NCBI GenBank assembly: GCA_963995505.1
Contig: OZ023184.1
Coordinates: 16,986,228-17,050,227, forward strand
DNA from: Hypericum androsaemum
Lineage: Eukaryota > Streptophyta > Magnoliopsida > Malpighiales > Hypericaceae
Direction: 5' to 3'
Length of the DNA: 64,000 bases
The notes below the pieces were generated by a model. The model saw only the letters and a program-made list of their open reading frames with translations. It did no database searches and had not been told where the DNA came from. Made by a program: the position numbers and the translations under genes. Positions 1 through 11,919 of this stretch are shown in pieces. Each line of letters opens with the position of its first letter. Within the stretch, counting starts at the first letter, position 1.

Positions 1-165
1 TTCTATCAATTTTTTTCTCTCCTACCTACTCTAGTCTAATTCTTCTGTTCTTGCTCCCCATATTTCTTTCATATTTACCTATTCGTTCGAATCGTTTTTG
101 GGACGATCACTCCGAACACGTTCTAAAGATTATTTCCGACGTTCTACCACAGTTTATCGGCAACA
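1..165 (+). repeat. LTR end of non-coding LTR family (partial)
   Basis: This stretch is the reverse complement of the outer ~165 bp of the LTRs at 21703 and 24884, with about 80-85% identity by eye. It ends in CAACA at 161-165, the expected LTR terminus. The element is cut by the window start, so it could be a solo LTR or one end of a full element. It lies in the opposite orientation to the copy at 21703-25641. Confidence 0.75.
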
Positions 166-189
166 GGTTCTAAGCCATTTTCTTTATCC

Positions 190-770
190 GACTTAAATAT
201 TAATGTGACATGGCAAAATGTAAACTCAAACAAAATATGAAAAACGTAAAAGTTCACACTAAGAACACCAAAAAGAAAAAAATGACAAAACTTAACGGAA
301 CAGACAAGAAAACTAACAAAAGACACTCAAAGCACAATGGAAAAATTCGGAAATATATTTTGGCTCTCATCAAGTTTAGAGAAAAATATATTTATATATA
401 ATCTAAACGAGTACAATTAGGAGGTTAAATTACTCTTAGGTCTCTAGAATTTGATCATATCGTCTTTCGGGTCCTTCAATTTTTAGAAATAATTTTTCTG
501 TCCTCCGTATTTGATTTTATTATACTCTTGGTTTCTTCGCTAACATCATTAATTATTTTACCATCATTTTTCTTTTCTTAATGTCCGGTGCAAAAATACT
601 AATAAGTTCTCTTGCGACAGTTTCGCAATCATAGAACGGATGTCTTAACTTTTTTTTTAAGGGACAATAGGTGAAGTTAAGTTACAAATATTTAATTATT
701 TTCTCGATGTGTAATATTTTAAGTTACTTATTTTCTCTAACTTCACGCATAAAATACCCAAAAAAATATA
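190..770. repeat. 3' flank of neprosin copy A with a dispersed repeat inserted
   Basis: Bases around 230-415 and 565-770 match the 3' flanks of neprosins B (30300-30890) and C (37220-37786). Shared landmarks are the AAAACTAACAAAAGACA block and the TGTCCGGTGCAA block. Between them, roughly 421-565, is a repeat whose reverse complement recurs at 29655-29800. No gene is seen. This shows that the 3' flank was duplicated together with the genes. Confidence 0.6.
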
Positions 771-1956
771 GGTTACTTCTCATCTCTAGATTCTAAATTG
801 TAGGTTACTTCTCAACTCTAGATCCCAGAATTTGGTTTCTGAATGGATTAGTAAAACTTGTAGGTTGGGTATGTTACCGGGGGACTGACTTGTAGTTCTC
901 CCGGCTGAGCTCGACGCTCTCATCTTCAGTGACTTTTTTACTTAAGTTTTTTTAAATATATTTGGTCCGTTTCTCCTATAAAAAAAAGAAACATATTCCC
1001 CGGCCAATATCCAATTGGTATGATGCCCTGGTTAGAATGCCAGTATAGCCACCACCATCTATCTTCTTTCTGTACAAAAAAAAAGAACGTGTATAAGAAC
1101 TAACTAAAATCTAGAATATAATAGGACATGAAATTTGTGTATATCTACGTCTAGAAAATCATTTGATTGTTTATAAATCTCTTGTTATTGATTTTTTTCT
1201 ATAAGTATTCATTTATTAATAACTCAAAATAAAGACAGAAAAATAGTTACAAACATCAAAAGCATGATTAATTAGGGGCTAAAAAATAAATTATATCCAG
1301 AAATTTGATAAAAGAAGTAAAATAGTTAAATTAAAATCATAAACTGTCATAACACTAAAATCTTAACCACTCAATTGAAAAAGTAAGATCATGTTGAGCA
1401 CCATTATATCCAGATATTTTAGAATTACTAAAGGCGGCTCCAGGTACAAGTGCATTAGAAGCCTGAAAAAAAACCAGGGCAGTCCAAATTGTAGCATCGG
1501 TCCTCGTAATTGTTGTTCTAATTTTGATATGGAAAAAAAAATAATCAAAAAAATAAAATAAAATTAATCGGATTAAGTCGTATGAGAAAAATAATTAACA
1601 CATGGTAATCAAAAAATGATAAATCATGGATACTCACTGTCCACTAAATAAAAAACCTAGTTTGTGAGTCGTTATATATGCGAGGATACACATGTAAATA
1701 TAAATAATTAGGTAAGCAACAAAAGCTAAAAGATCCATAGGACAACATTAATCTATTTAATTTTTTTTTGTGGCGACATTTTCTCCAGGAACTAACTCAT
1801 TTGAAATTTAAAACGACGAGTTTATGTATTAACTACAAATTTTAAATTAAAAATTACACAATTTTTAAAAAATAACCTAATTATTATGTTTATAAATACG
1901 TACTTGCCAACTGGCTTCAATGGAGTTCACTTGGTTAATACTGTTACCGGCAGTCA

Positions 1957-2291
1957 GGTTTGGATTGGGTACGGAGTGAAGGAATTGATTCCGAACGGTT
2001 TGGAGTGAAGGGGGACCGCAGCGGTAAGCGCAGATATGTGATAATGGCAAGTACAGTTATGTGATAATGGCAAGTGCAGTTATGTGATAATGGCATTTAT
2101 TTTTGTGAAAATGGCAAGTCCCTGTTTATGATAATGGCACGCATAGTTTTTTTCATTTTGGTCCCCCGTATTTTAGCATTTCATAACTGTGATACTGGCA
2201 TGCACAGTTATGTGATAATGGCATTTGTATCCCCGTGTGTCTTCATTCCAAACGATTCAGAATATGGGTATTCCGTACCTAATCCATACCC
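1957..2291. mobile_element. 335-bp Mutator-type MITE in exon 4 of neprosin A
   Basis: The element interrupts exon 4 cleanly. It is flanked by a 9-bp target duplication, CGGCAGTCA (1948-1956) and CAGCAGTCA (2292-2300). Its ends form an imperfect terminal inverted repeat of about 55 bp that begins GGTTTGGATTGGGTACGG on one side and GGGTATGGATTAGGTACGG on the other. The middle is built from repeats of the type GTTATGTGATAATGGCA. A 9-bp duplication is typical of Mutator-like elements. It belongs to the same family as 47110-47435 and the end at 51560-51870. Confidence 0.85.
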
Positions 2292-3253
2292 CAGCAGTCA
2301 CCCAAAATTGACACAAGCTACACTCGTCATTGTTTCTGTCTACGTAGGATTTTCAAATACCAAAGCTTGCTTTTGATTTATACCAACTACCTAAGACAGA
2401 ACGTGCGATTGCATACTACAAACCAATAAAAAAATTATGTAAAGAAAAAGTCTCATTTGAAAATGTAAGATCATATGTATGAATCACGTATCTCCATATA
2501 TTTGTTTATTTGATTAGCCAAAATTTAATTAAGTATCATGTGGTATCACGAATTTTTACTTAACTATCCTGTGGTTTAAAACACATAGAACAGTTCTAAC
2601 TTATTTCAACTTTTATCAAAAATAGGTCCCGGTCAATCCGAGTAGCTGCCCGAATTTTTTTTTACAAAACGACCCCACTTTGTATCCTACATGGATTGCC
2701 ATCTCAATATTTTAGTATTTACGTAGCATATGACATAGCAAGTGAAAATTTTTCAAAATGGTCACAATTTTTTTTTAATTACTCAAGAAGACTTCGGCTT
2801 CTTCCCTTCATCTTCTACCCATCTCCAACAAAACCACCAACTTAACTTGGTTCCAGAAGCAACATCCAGAAAAAGATAAAACAAAGACTTCAATTCAATA
2901 TCAAAACAACTTTCTATCTTCTTCGAAACCACTACCCAGAGAGGAAGATAAAATAAAGACTTCAACATCAAAACTCACTGACCCATTCTACTCTATTCTA
3001 CGAACCCCACTTTCTCCCTCCATTACCCAAACACTCCACTCACATCTTCACTCAACAAGCTAATCACCGCATCGACATCGTCAACCCCAATAAACCACCG
3101 CCTACCCCGCGAATTCACGAGCCCAAACCTTCCCTTCCCCTTCCTCTCAAATTACACCCAAACCGCTCGTCTCCTCACCTTTCTCTTCATTGTATACCCT
3201 TTGGTTTTAAATCTGAGTTTGTCTGTCGCACCCCCATCATACCATGGCCCAAC

Positions 3254-3265
3254 ACCCCTCCTAAC
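3254..3265. repeat. LINE target-site duplication, left copy
   Basis: ACCCCTCCTAAC occurs here and again, exact over 12 bp, at 7073-7084. The two copies bracket the LINE-derived sequence, as expected from target-primed reverse transcription. Confidence 0.85.
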
Positions 3266-6200
3266 GTCGTGAGCTTCCTAAAGTCTTAATTGGGGACTTT
3301 AATGCCGTTTTATATGCTCATGAGAGACTTGGCCGCTGCCTCCCTATTCGTCAGTCTTGTATTGACTTTCAGGCATTTATCAACTTCTGTGATCTGGTGA
3401 ATGTTCCTCTCTCAGGGAGTAAGTACACCTATTCTAACGGATAATACGCGAGAGGCTACATGGAATCTCGCCTTGATAGGGCCTTGGTCTCCTCTTGCTT
3501 TCTTGATTTCTGAGCTTTGGTGTCTTGCACGGCTCTTCTCCGTAATGTCTCAGACCATAAGCCTATCCTTTTGGAATGCAAAGAGGGACAATCTGTTTTG
3601 GGAGCTCGCCCATTTCGATATCAATCCATGTGGTCTAAGCATGTGGGTTTTTTGAGTGTAGTCCGTCAATCCTAGATGCCGCCTCTTTCCTTTTCTTCTC
3701 CGATGAGCATCCTGATGGCCAGGTTAAGGCGGCTGAAACGGAACCTTTAGGTTTGGAACAAAGACACTTTTGGAGACATTCGTTTAAGTCTGAACTCCTC
3801 CTCGTCTAGAGTGAATGCAGCTCAGGTCAAGATTGAGGAACGTGGGCCCCTGGAGGACCTGATTATTGAAGAAACTGCTGCCCTGTGTGATTTTAATATC
3901 ACTTTGGAATAATATAGCCTCTTTTTCAGACAACAAGCCCTGGTTAAATGGCTCAAAGACAGTGATCGAAACTCGTATTTCTTCCACAAAAGTGTGCAAA
4001 TTCGTCGCAGTTAGCTCAGATTCAATTTGCTGATGATTGGTGGCCAAGTGACTGATAACAAGCAGCTGATCAGAGAACACATTGTCTCTTATTACCACTC
4101 GCTTTTCTCTGATTCAGGCAATGGCTCTGGCTCCTTTGAGATGATTAGACGCCTGATTCTGGTAGTGGTCTCGAATAACCAAAATGCTGAATTGACCCGC
4201 GTTTCCTCTTTGGAGGAAATTAAACACACTATTTTTGTTTTAGACCTCGATAGCTCTCCAGGGCCCGATGATTTTAGCTGCCATTTCTTCCAAGTTGTGT
4301 GGCCGATTATTGTTCTAGAGGTTTCTGGCATAGTTTAGGAGTTCTTCTCGCATGGTCAGATACCTACGGGAATAAACTCCAACTTTGTCGTGCTCCTTCC
4401 TAAATTCCCAGGTTCTTTGAGGGTGGAAGACTACAGACCTATTGTTCTAGGAAATTTTCTATATAAGGTATTGACCAAGATTCTGGCCTCTCATTTTGGT
4501 TTGGTCTTATCTTCTCTCCTATTTTTCCACCAATTCAGTTTTATCCCGGATAGGAGGATTCATGACTGTATGACTTTAGCTTCTGAGGGTATTAACTATC
4601 TTGATCACCGACGATGTAAAGGAAACATGGCCCTCAAGGTTGATATCAAAAAAGCTTTCGACACTCTGGATTGGGATTTTCTTCTTGAGGTGCTTCACTG
4701 TTAGGGTTTCTCCTCGACTTTCATTGGCATGGTCCACGGTATTCTTGGTTCAGCTATGCTTCGATCCTCATTGATGGCATCCCAGCTAGTTACTTCACCT
4801 GTTCGAGAGGAGTTAGACAGAGTGACCCGCTTTTCTCCCTGCTTTTTATTACTATTGAAGAGGTCTTTAGTAGACAGTTACAGGAGGTCACTATTAGCCA
4901 TGAACTGAAATGGTTTAAGGCTGGCAGAAATTCCAACTTTCTGTAAAGCTTCTATTGCAAACTGTCATTTGCTTTTATCTATCCTGTAGGAGTATGCTTG
5001 TTGCTCGGGTCAGTTCTATAACCTACAAAAGTCTCAAACCTACTTTGGTTCTCAATTGGCTAGGACTTTCGGTCTAGGCTCTAGTCTTTTCTTGGGTTTT
5101 TGGAGAGCTCCCTCCCTTTCACTTACCTCGGTATTCCCCTGTTCTATGGTCCCTCACGTCGTGTTCATTTATAAGGTCTGGCAGATGATTTCATCTCCAA
5201 ATTCTCCAAATGAAAAGGATCATCTTTATTCTTGGCTGCCCGGGCTTGTCTTATGTAATTCATCATCCAAAGCACTTTGACTCACTCTATGATGATCTAT
5301 AAATGGCCAGCCACTCTTATTGAGCAGGTTGATACGTGCATTCGTAACTTTGTCTGGCCAGGCGTTATTCATGCGCGAGTTTCTTGTACGGTAAAGTGGG
5401 ACAGGGTCTGTTCCTCTCGTGATGAAGAGGGTTTGAGACTCTGCTCCCTTGAGCAAATGAACTTAGCCTACCTGAACCATTTAACTTGGGACATTTTAGA
5501 CAGTTCAGTTGGCTACTTTGAGGTGCTTAGAAGATGTCGCACCACGGGCTTATGTCAGATCTTCAATTATGAAAGGTCTTCGCTCCAGCTCATTGGTGAG
5601 GATTCGAATGCCAATTTATGGTTGGACAATTGGCTTAGATATGTGATTGCTAACCGTATAGGGTTCCCAAAGCACCTACGTTATCTGTGTATTTTCCCTA
5701 TTTCTGCATATTGGTCTGATGGTTGCTAGCTTATACAACAAAACTTCTTTAAGGCAGACATTCAGAACTACTATCTTTATCCCCCAGGAGCGATCCCACT
5801 ATCTGGATTCATTCCCCGGATGGCTGCCTTTTCTCAAAGGTGACTTATGAGCACCTCCGCCCTCCTTCCCTTCGGTCAGTTGGGGGCCTTGGATTTGAGC
5901 CCGTTTCATCCAGCCCCGGCGTTCCTCGCTTGTTTGGCGAGCTATTCACGGCTCCCTCCATATAGCAAAAGCTCTTCATAGACGAGGTTTTATCGGTCCT
6001 TCAGTTTATTTTCTATGCATGTCAGATGCTAAATCTCTAGATCATCTTCTTGTGGGATGTCCTTTTTCTACTCTCATTTGGAGGAAGTTCTTTGAAACTT
6101 TTCACGTTGCCTAGGGGGACTGCTTTTGCTTTAACAAACTTATTATTCGAGTGATGCAGGTTAGTGGAAGCCCTCAAATCTTATCGTTATAGCGTGTGGT

Positions 6201-7072
6201 CATTATGACTTATGCGTGGACCATCTGGTCAGAATGAAATAAGAGGATCTTTGATGACATCCACCACAGGGCGGACTCTGTGTTTTTGCTTGTACAAAAT
6301 TTTAGTTGCCAAGATTGAGGTTTTGGAGGTGGGACACTCTTTTGGATCTCAGGAGGATCAGGATATCTTGAGATCCCTACGGGTTTCCCTTCATCCAGGT
6401 CAGGCCCCGGTTGTGAAAGAAGTCTATTGGCTTTGCCCCCCTTCAGGCTGGACGAAATGTAACACTGATGGTAGCGCTGGGGGGCGCCTGGTCCCATCTC
6501 TTCTGTAGGTGTCTTTCACAATCACCATGGCTTTTTTCATGGTTGTTTCGTGCAGCACCTTGCGATGGGTTTGCTTTCAAAGCCGAGCTGGTGGCTGCTA
6601 TGTATGCAGTTGAGATTGCCTTTCAGAGAGGTTGGCATCAACTCTGGCTGGAGATCGAGTCCATATATGTCTACCACCTTTTTTCAGGATTCGTAGGCGT
6701 ATGTTCCCTGGCAATTCAGGTGCCATTGGATTCAGATGCATGGTCTTCTTGCTGCCACATCAATCATAGTGTCGCACATCTTTTGTGAAGGCAATACTGC
6801 TGCTGATGCTTTGACAAAAATCTCGACGAGTGGCTGGTGGCCGAATTTCTCAGACTCCATCATTCATTACATTGGCCGTGACCTCTCGAGGATGCCTTTC
6901 TACTATTTTGTCCCTTGATGTTTTTTTATTGTAGCGGTTATGGTGTCCTTTTGCCCACCTCTCGACCCCCCACATTATGGGTGTGGCGATTGGCTGGTGG
7001 TCGGGTTCCTCTTCTGACTATGGAGGTTTATCTTTTTTCATTTCTTTTATGGAGGTTCCTTTAATTAAAAAA
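3266..7072 (+). mobile_element. Degenerate L1-type LINE, 5'-truncated
   Basis: Pieces of the second LINE reading frame follow in the right order. An endonuclease remnant at about 3283-3660 starts LIGDFNAVLYAHERLGR. The reverse transcriptase at about 4230-5200 has DYRPIVLGNFLYKVLTKI, FIPDRRIHDCM and KVDIKKAFDTLDW. A zinc-binding RT-associated region lies near 5880-6110. RNase H lies at about 6450-6900 with CNTDGSAGG and FKAELVAAMYAVEIAFQRGW. Many stops and frameshifts make it inactive, and the YADD box is not recognisable. The 5' part including ORF1 is missing, and the 3' end runs into TTAATTAAAAAAA. Exact 12-bp target duplications flank it. Confidence 0.92.
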
Positions 7073-7084
7073 ACCCCTCCTAAC
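7073..7084. repeat. LINE target-site duplication, right copy
   Basis: Exact second copy of ACCCCTCCTAAC, following the short A-run at the LINE 3' end. Confidence 0.85.
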
Positions 7085-7329
7085 TGCCTACCACACCGAC
7101 ATCGCCGTGCACATCCTCAAGGTCCTGGCATACCCCCTTGTTTGCCCTAAGATTTAAATTTGGTCTCTCCTATTATAATTTCCTTTGATTTATGGTTTCT
7201 CGCAGTTGGTGTTGGCATGGTCTGGCGTCGAGGTGGGGCGGGGTTTCGTCTGTACACGTGTGCCCCGGGAACATCGTACACTGACCCAAACCCGTTGTAT
7301 CCTAGCTAGTTCAATGCGGAGAAGGTCCC

Positions 7330-7524
7330 TCACCGGATGAGTGAGTACGAGAACGGATGGCATTCATGAGGGTAGGCACCGACGGTCGAAGACTTGAGAT
7401 CTGACGAGGTTGTCGGGGCCATGCATTTGCGGGAGAGCTTCCGGTAGAGGAGGACGATGGCGAGGAGCAGGGCAAGGAGGATGATGGTCAGGGTCTCAGC
7501 AAGGAGTGGCGGAAGGAGTGGCAC
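7330..7524 (-). pseudogene. Possible captured first exon with signal-anchor
   Basis: An ATG-initiated minus-strand frame of 64 codons begins with a strongly hydrophobic segment (MPLLPPLLAETLTIILLALL, then AIVLLYRKL) like a signal anchor. The sequence immediately after it reads ATCCG|GTGAGG, a good splice donor, so this could be a first exon. It lies inside the large TIR element in a GC-richer patch unlike its surroundings, which fits gene capture by a Pack-MULE. I do not recognise the parent gene, and no second exon was found. It could also be a chance frame. Confidence 0.3.
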
Positions 7525-8047
7525 ACGGTGGTGGTGGTGGCGACTCGACGGTGGTGTGAGCTCCTACGGGAGAGATATTAATTGATGAGAGAGAGCAAGA
7601 GGAGGATAGGGAAGATAGAATGAGAGAGAAGATGATGATTTTTTTAATTATAAATAAATTCATTATTGATTTCTTTGGCAAAAAAAAGTCTTTTACAAGA
7701 AATAAGAAAACAATTTTTTTACTTTCATTATATCTCCTCGCCCGGCCCGGCGTGGGCCAGCTGTTTGACCTGAACTTGTCGTATGAGACTTATGACGAGA
7801 ACCTGTCCTCGAAGAAGGTGGAGAGGTGTTGCGCTCTATTTTCCTCTTCGTCGGCACGCTCTCGTAAAAAATCTCAACTAACTGTTTCTTAGAAATTTTT
7901 GGTTTAGTTTCTTGATCGATTCTTGATGGATGGTATATGGAAAGGAAAAGAAGATGAGACTTGGAAAGAAAGATCGAAGAGGTGTAGAAGATGAGATTTG
8001 AAATTAGAGAAAAGAGAAGAAAAAGGTAATTCACTTATATATTTTTT

Positions 8048-9925
8048 GGGAAGATAAGGCAAGTTAAGGCCAGAAAAGGCAAGAAAAGGCAAGTAAAGGC
8101 CAAACAAGATAAGAAAAGGCAAGGAAAAGGCAAGTTAAGGAAAGAAATGGCAAGAAATGGAAAAAAATGCAAGAAAAGGTGAGAAAAGGCAAGAAAAAGG
8201 CAAGGAAAGGAAAGAAAAGGCAAGGAAAAGGTAAGATAAGGAACGAAAAGGCATGATAAGGCAAGAAAAGGCAAGAAAAGGCAAGAAACATAAGAAAAAG
8301 GTAAGATAAGGAAAGAAAAGGCAAGGTAAGGCCAAACAAGGCTAAAAATGGCAAGAAAAGGCAAGGAAAAGGCAAGATAAGGAAAGAAAAGGTAAGAAAA
8401 GGCAAGATAAGGCAAGACAAGGCAAAAAAAGGCATGAAAAGGCAAGATAAGCAAGGAAAAGGCAAGATAAGGAAAAAAAAGGCAAGATAAGATAAGAAAA
8501 GGTAAGTAAAGGAAAGAAAAGGCAAGAGAAGGCAAGACAAGGTAAGACAAGGCAAGAAAAGGCATGATAAAGCAAGAAAACGTAGGAAAAGGCAAGAAAA
8601 AGGTAAGATAATGCAAGAAAATGCAAGAAAAATGTAAGATAAGGAAACAAAAGGCAAGATAATGGAAGTGAAGGAAAGAAAAGGCAAGAAATGGCAAGGA
8701 AAATGCAAGATAATGTAAGAAAAGGCAAGAAAGGGCAAGAAATAAAAAAAAAGGCAAGAAAAGGCAAGAAAAGGCAAGGAAAATGCAATAAAAGGAAAGG
8801 AAAAGGCAAGATAATGAAAGAAAAGATAAGATAAAGCAAGAAAAGATAAGATAAGGCAAAAAAAGGTAAGATATGGAAAGAAAAGGCAAGGAAATGCAAG
8901 AAAAGACAAGATAAGGAAAGATAAGGCAAGATAAGGTAAACAAAAGACAAGAAAAAGGCAAGATAAGGAAAAAAAAGGTAAGATAAGGTTAGAAAAGGCA
9001 AGAAAAGGTAGGATAAGGCAAGAAAATATAATAAAAGGAAAGAAAAGGCAAGCTAAGGCAAGAAAAGGCAAGGAAAAGGCAAGATAAGGAAAGAAAAGGC
9101 ATGATAAGGAAAGAAAATACAAGATAAGGAAAGAAAAGGCATGATAAAGTAAGAAAAGGCAAGAAACGTAAGGAAAATATAAGATAAGGAAAGAAAAGGC
9201 CATGTAAGGCGAGACAAGGCAAAAAAAAGGCCAGATAAGGCAAGAAAAGGTAAGAAAAAGGCAAGATAAGGAAAGAAAAGGCAAGATAAGGAAAGATAAG
9301 GTAAGAAAAGGCAAGAATAGGCAAGACAAGTCCAAAAAATGGCAAGAAAATGCATGCAAAAGGTAAGATAAGGCAAGAAAAGGCAAGGAAAATGCAAGAT
9401 AAGGCAAGAAAAGGCAAGGACAAGGCAAGATAAGGAAACAAAAGGTAAGATAAGGAAAGAAAAAGAAAGAAAAAGGCAAGATAAGGAAAGAAAAGGCATG
9501 ATAAAGCAAGAAAATGCAAGAAAAGTAAGAAAAAACTAAGATAAGGAAAGAAAAGGCAAGGTAAGGCGAGACAAGGCAAAAAATGGCAAGAAAATGCAAG
9601 AAAAATGCAAGATAAGGAAAGAAAAGGTAAGAAAATTTAAGAAAAGGAAAGACAAGGCAAAAAAAGACAAGGAAAAGGTAAGATAAGGCAAGAAAAGACA
9701 AGATAAGGCAAGAAAATGCAAGATAAGGTAAGAAAAGGCAAAGAAAAGGTAAGATAAGAAAAGAAAAGGCATGATAAGGCAAGAAAAGGCAAGATAAAAA
9801 AAGAAAAGGCATGATAAGGCAAGAAAATGTAAGATAAAAAAAGAAAAGGCATGATAAAGCAAGAAAAGTCAAGAAATGTAAGGAAAAGGTAAGATAAGGA
9901 ATGAAAAAGCAAGGTAACCCAATGC
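8048..9925. repeat. AAGGCAAGA-type minisatellite, about 1.9 kb
   Basis: The stretch is built almost wholly from short units such as AAAAGGCAAG, ATAAGGCAAG and AAAAGGCATG, about 9-10 bp each, with variable higher-order grouping. The plus strand is nearly all A and G. Because the units rarely form stops on the minus strand, all three minus frames stay open over long distances. The longest is 602 codons and encodes only Phe/Leu/Ser/Cys/Pro/Tyr-rich repeats. I read this as tandem repeat DNA, not a gene. Confidence 0.95.
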
Positions 9926-11168
9926 CATGTCAGAATCAAATCATCCTAGACATTACTCACTCGGCAGTCCACATATTTGTCAAAACTACGTAGTTTCACA
10001 AAAATCCTCATGGGCATACTAGGGTTGACCAAGACCTTTTTTGATAAAAGTTAAAATAGTTGGACCTCTTCTATGTATTTTAAACCATAGGGTACCTTAG
10101 TAAAAATATCTGATACCACAGGGTACCTAAGTAAAGTTTTCCAAAATAAATATTGTCACTTTTCTTTGACAAAATCATTATAAAGTACCATTTTTATTGA
10201 ATTTGATCTCCATACTATTTTCCCAATAATTAATTTTTGTATTATATCAAAATGAATCTAACTCTAACCAAATATAAATTAAACGAGATATTATATCCAA
10301 AAAAATTAACTGAGATACATATGAACTCATATGTGAAATAAGAAATTTTAGAAGTACAATGGAACGCGGCATGGAGTAGATTACCTACAAGAACAAATTT
10401 AACGAATATTGGATGTGATACGTATAAATCAACAATGAAATTAATAAATCAAACATTCACAAATGAAACCATTACAAAGTTTGAACTAACCTCATGTTGA
10501 CCTTCTTGATTGCTAAAATGGTTATGTTTCATTCTAAATCTTTCAATTTGAGGAGATCTTAAAATATATTCTTCTCTTGTTTTTCTAATTGGGATTGTAC
10601 CTTCCAGACATTCTTCACCATTTGACTTCCATAATTGGAAAGTGTATGTTGAATTCAAGCTCTTTGGCATTTTTTTATGGAACCTAAATATTGGACACAA
10701 GAAGAATCCAATAAAAATTTGCAGTTATTAAAAATTATACGTAAATATTGGAGGATCTTCCTTTCATCCAATACAAAAAAATTTATTACCATTGATATTT
10801 TTTCTTTTAATAGAGGATTATCGAAAGCAGGTTGCTTATGAAATAGAACACAATCAATCGAGTCACTATCAGGACTCATGCATATAAAAAATGACATCTA
10901 AATTAGTTAAGGCAAAAAGAAAAGACTTATAATGCTGCACAAAAGACAAATTATTATTCATTCAAAAATCAGTAATTTTATTAAATAAAAGTACCTTTAT
11001 GGTTTTTTTTTTGCAAGCTTATTAATCTTTTGGAGATATTCCCTTACCGTCTTCATCTTTTTGAGCTCATTAATCTCATTAATTTCATCTTTTTGAATAA
11101 ACACTAAGAGAAACGTACATAATAATAATGATAAAAGGTTGCACCCTAATGCGCCAACTATGAGCCAT

Positions 11169-11919
11169 GTTCAAGTTTGTTGCTGATAGTCAAATATTCA
11201 AGTTCTAATTGTTGAATTTTGGGTTTATCATGTTATATATGTGTGTGTGAAAGTCAACATGGAATAAATGTGACAATTAAGTAATATGGTTGACTACTAT
11301 TTTTAGACTGAATCAGATTGAATATTATTTTAAGAAAATAAGATTTATTTTAAATATGGTAAGAATTAAATATTAATATTGACTCAAAGAGATCCTTTGA
11401 ATATGGTACTTAAATATTTTTCTGGGGAAGGTACTTATATTGTCTAAAAAGAACTTCACGACATTGTACAAACATATTTACAAATCAATAGTCGATAAAC
11501 TAATAATTTGTCTAAATTAACTTTTCTTCATGTTCCAACTCGGGTCAATTTAAAACATGAGTAATTTTCATAAATTAAATTATTTTAAGAAATATTTTTA
11601 AATTTATATTATTATCAATGAACTAATTAATAATTCTCTCGTAATAAAAATATAACTAGGACAATTTTTTAATGAACTATAAACCTTTTTTAAACCAAGA
11701 AAATAAATAAAGGTTACAAAAACAACCAGACCCCAGATAGTACTCCTATGCTCAACGTAATCTTTCAAGCGAGTAATCAATAACAAAACCTAAATCACAT
11801 CAATGCCATTTTTTATATATACGTATCCAAACCTCCAATATGGATGCCCAGACCACTAGCTTGCATTAGACTGTACTGGATTGCAGCTGTCTGTTTTGTA
11901 GAAACTTTGTCTCCATAAA
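11169..11919. other. 5' flank of neprosin copy A
   Basis: There is no gene here. Bases 11300-11590 match the 5' flanks of neprosin C (47000-47110 and 47440-47600) and D (61220-61390), including the GACTCAAAGAGATCC block. The stretch from about 11600 to 11860 has no partner I could find. Confidence 0.5.

Larger units (their letters stand above)
2524..10135. mobile_element. 7.6-kb non-autonomous Mutator-like TIR element
   Basis: The two ends are inverted copies of each other over about 220 bp (2524-2745 against 9920-10135). The outermost ~120 bp are strongest, sharing GTGGTATCA and AACTTTTATCAAAAA blocks. Flanking host sequence is GATTAGCCAAAA on the left and GTTTTCCAAAA on the right, an imperfect ~10-bp target duplication. 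The uninterrupted intron is visible in copies B and D. No transposase is recognisable, so it would need a helper. It contains a nested LINE (3266-7072), possible captured gene pieces (about 2950-3250 and 7085-7640) and a minisatellite that directly abuts the right inverted repeat. Confidence 0.8.
991..11168 (-). pseudogene. Neprosin-domain (DUF239) pseudogene, copy A
   Basis: All seven exons of the neprosin model seen in B, C and D can be found: 10995-11168, 10790-10876, 10491-10683, 1904-2415, 1638-1691, 1367-1517 and a stump at 991-1069. The copy is dead many times over. Exon 1 has a deletion that shifts the frame. Exon 3 has a stop at its start. Exon 4 carries a 335-bp MITE. Exon 5 has lost its AG acceptor and has an in-frame TAG. 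Exon 6 has one extra base in a T run and a TT in place of the GT donor. Most of exon 7, including the second catalytic-glutamate motif, is replaced by unrelated sequence (770-985). Intron 3 holds a 7.6-kb transposon. Its closest relative in the window is copy D. Confidence 0.9.

Noticed and set aside
8064..9872. 602-codon minus-strand open frame
   Set aside because: It is a by-product of the short-unit minisatellite. The product is a monotonous Phe/Leu/Ser/Cys/Pro string, and the other minus frames are open too.
8048..9925. CRISPR-like array
   Set aside because: There are no unique spacers, the units are 9-10 bp and the genome is eukaryotic. It is a tandem repeat.
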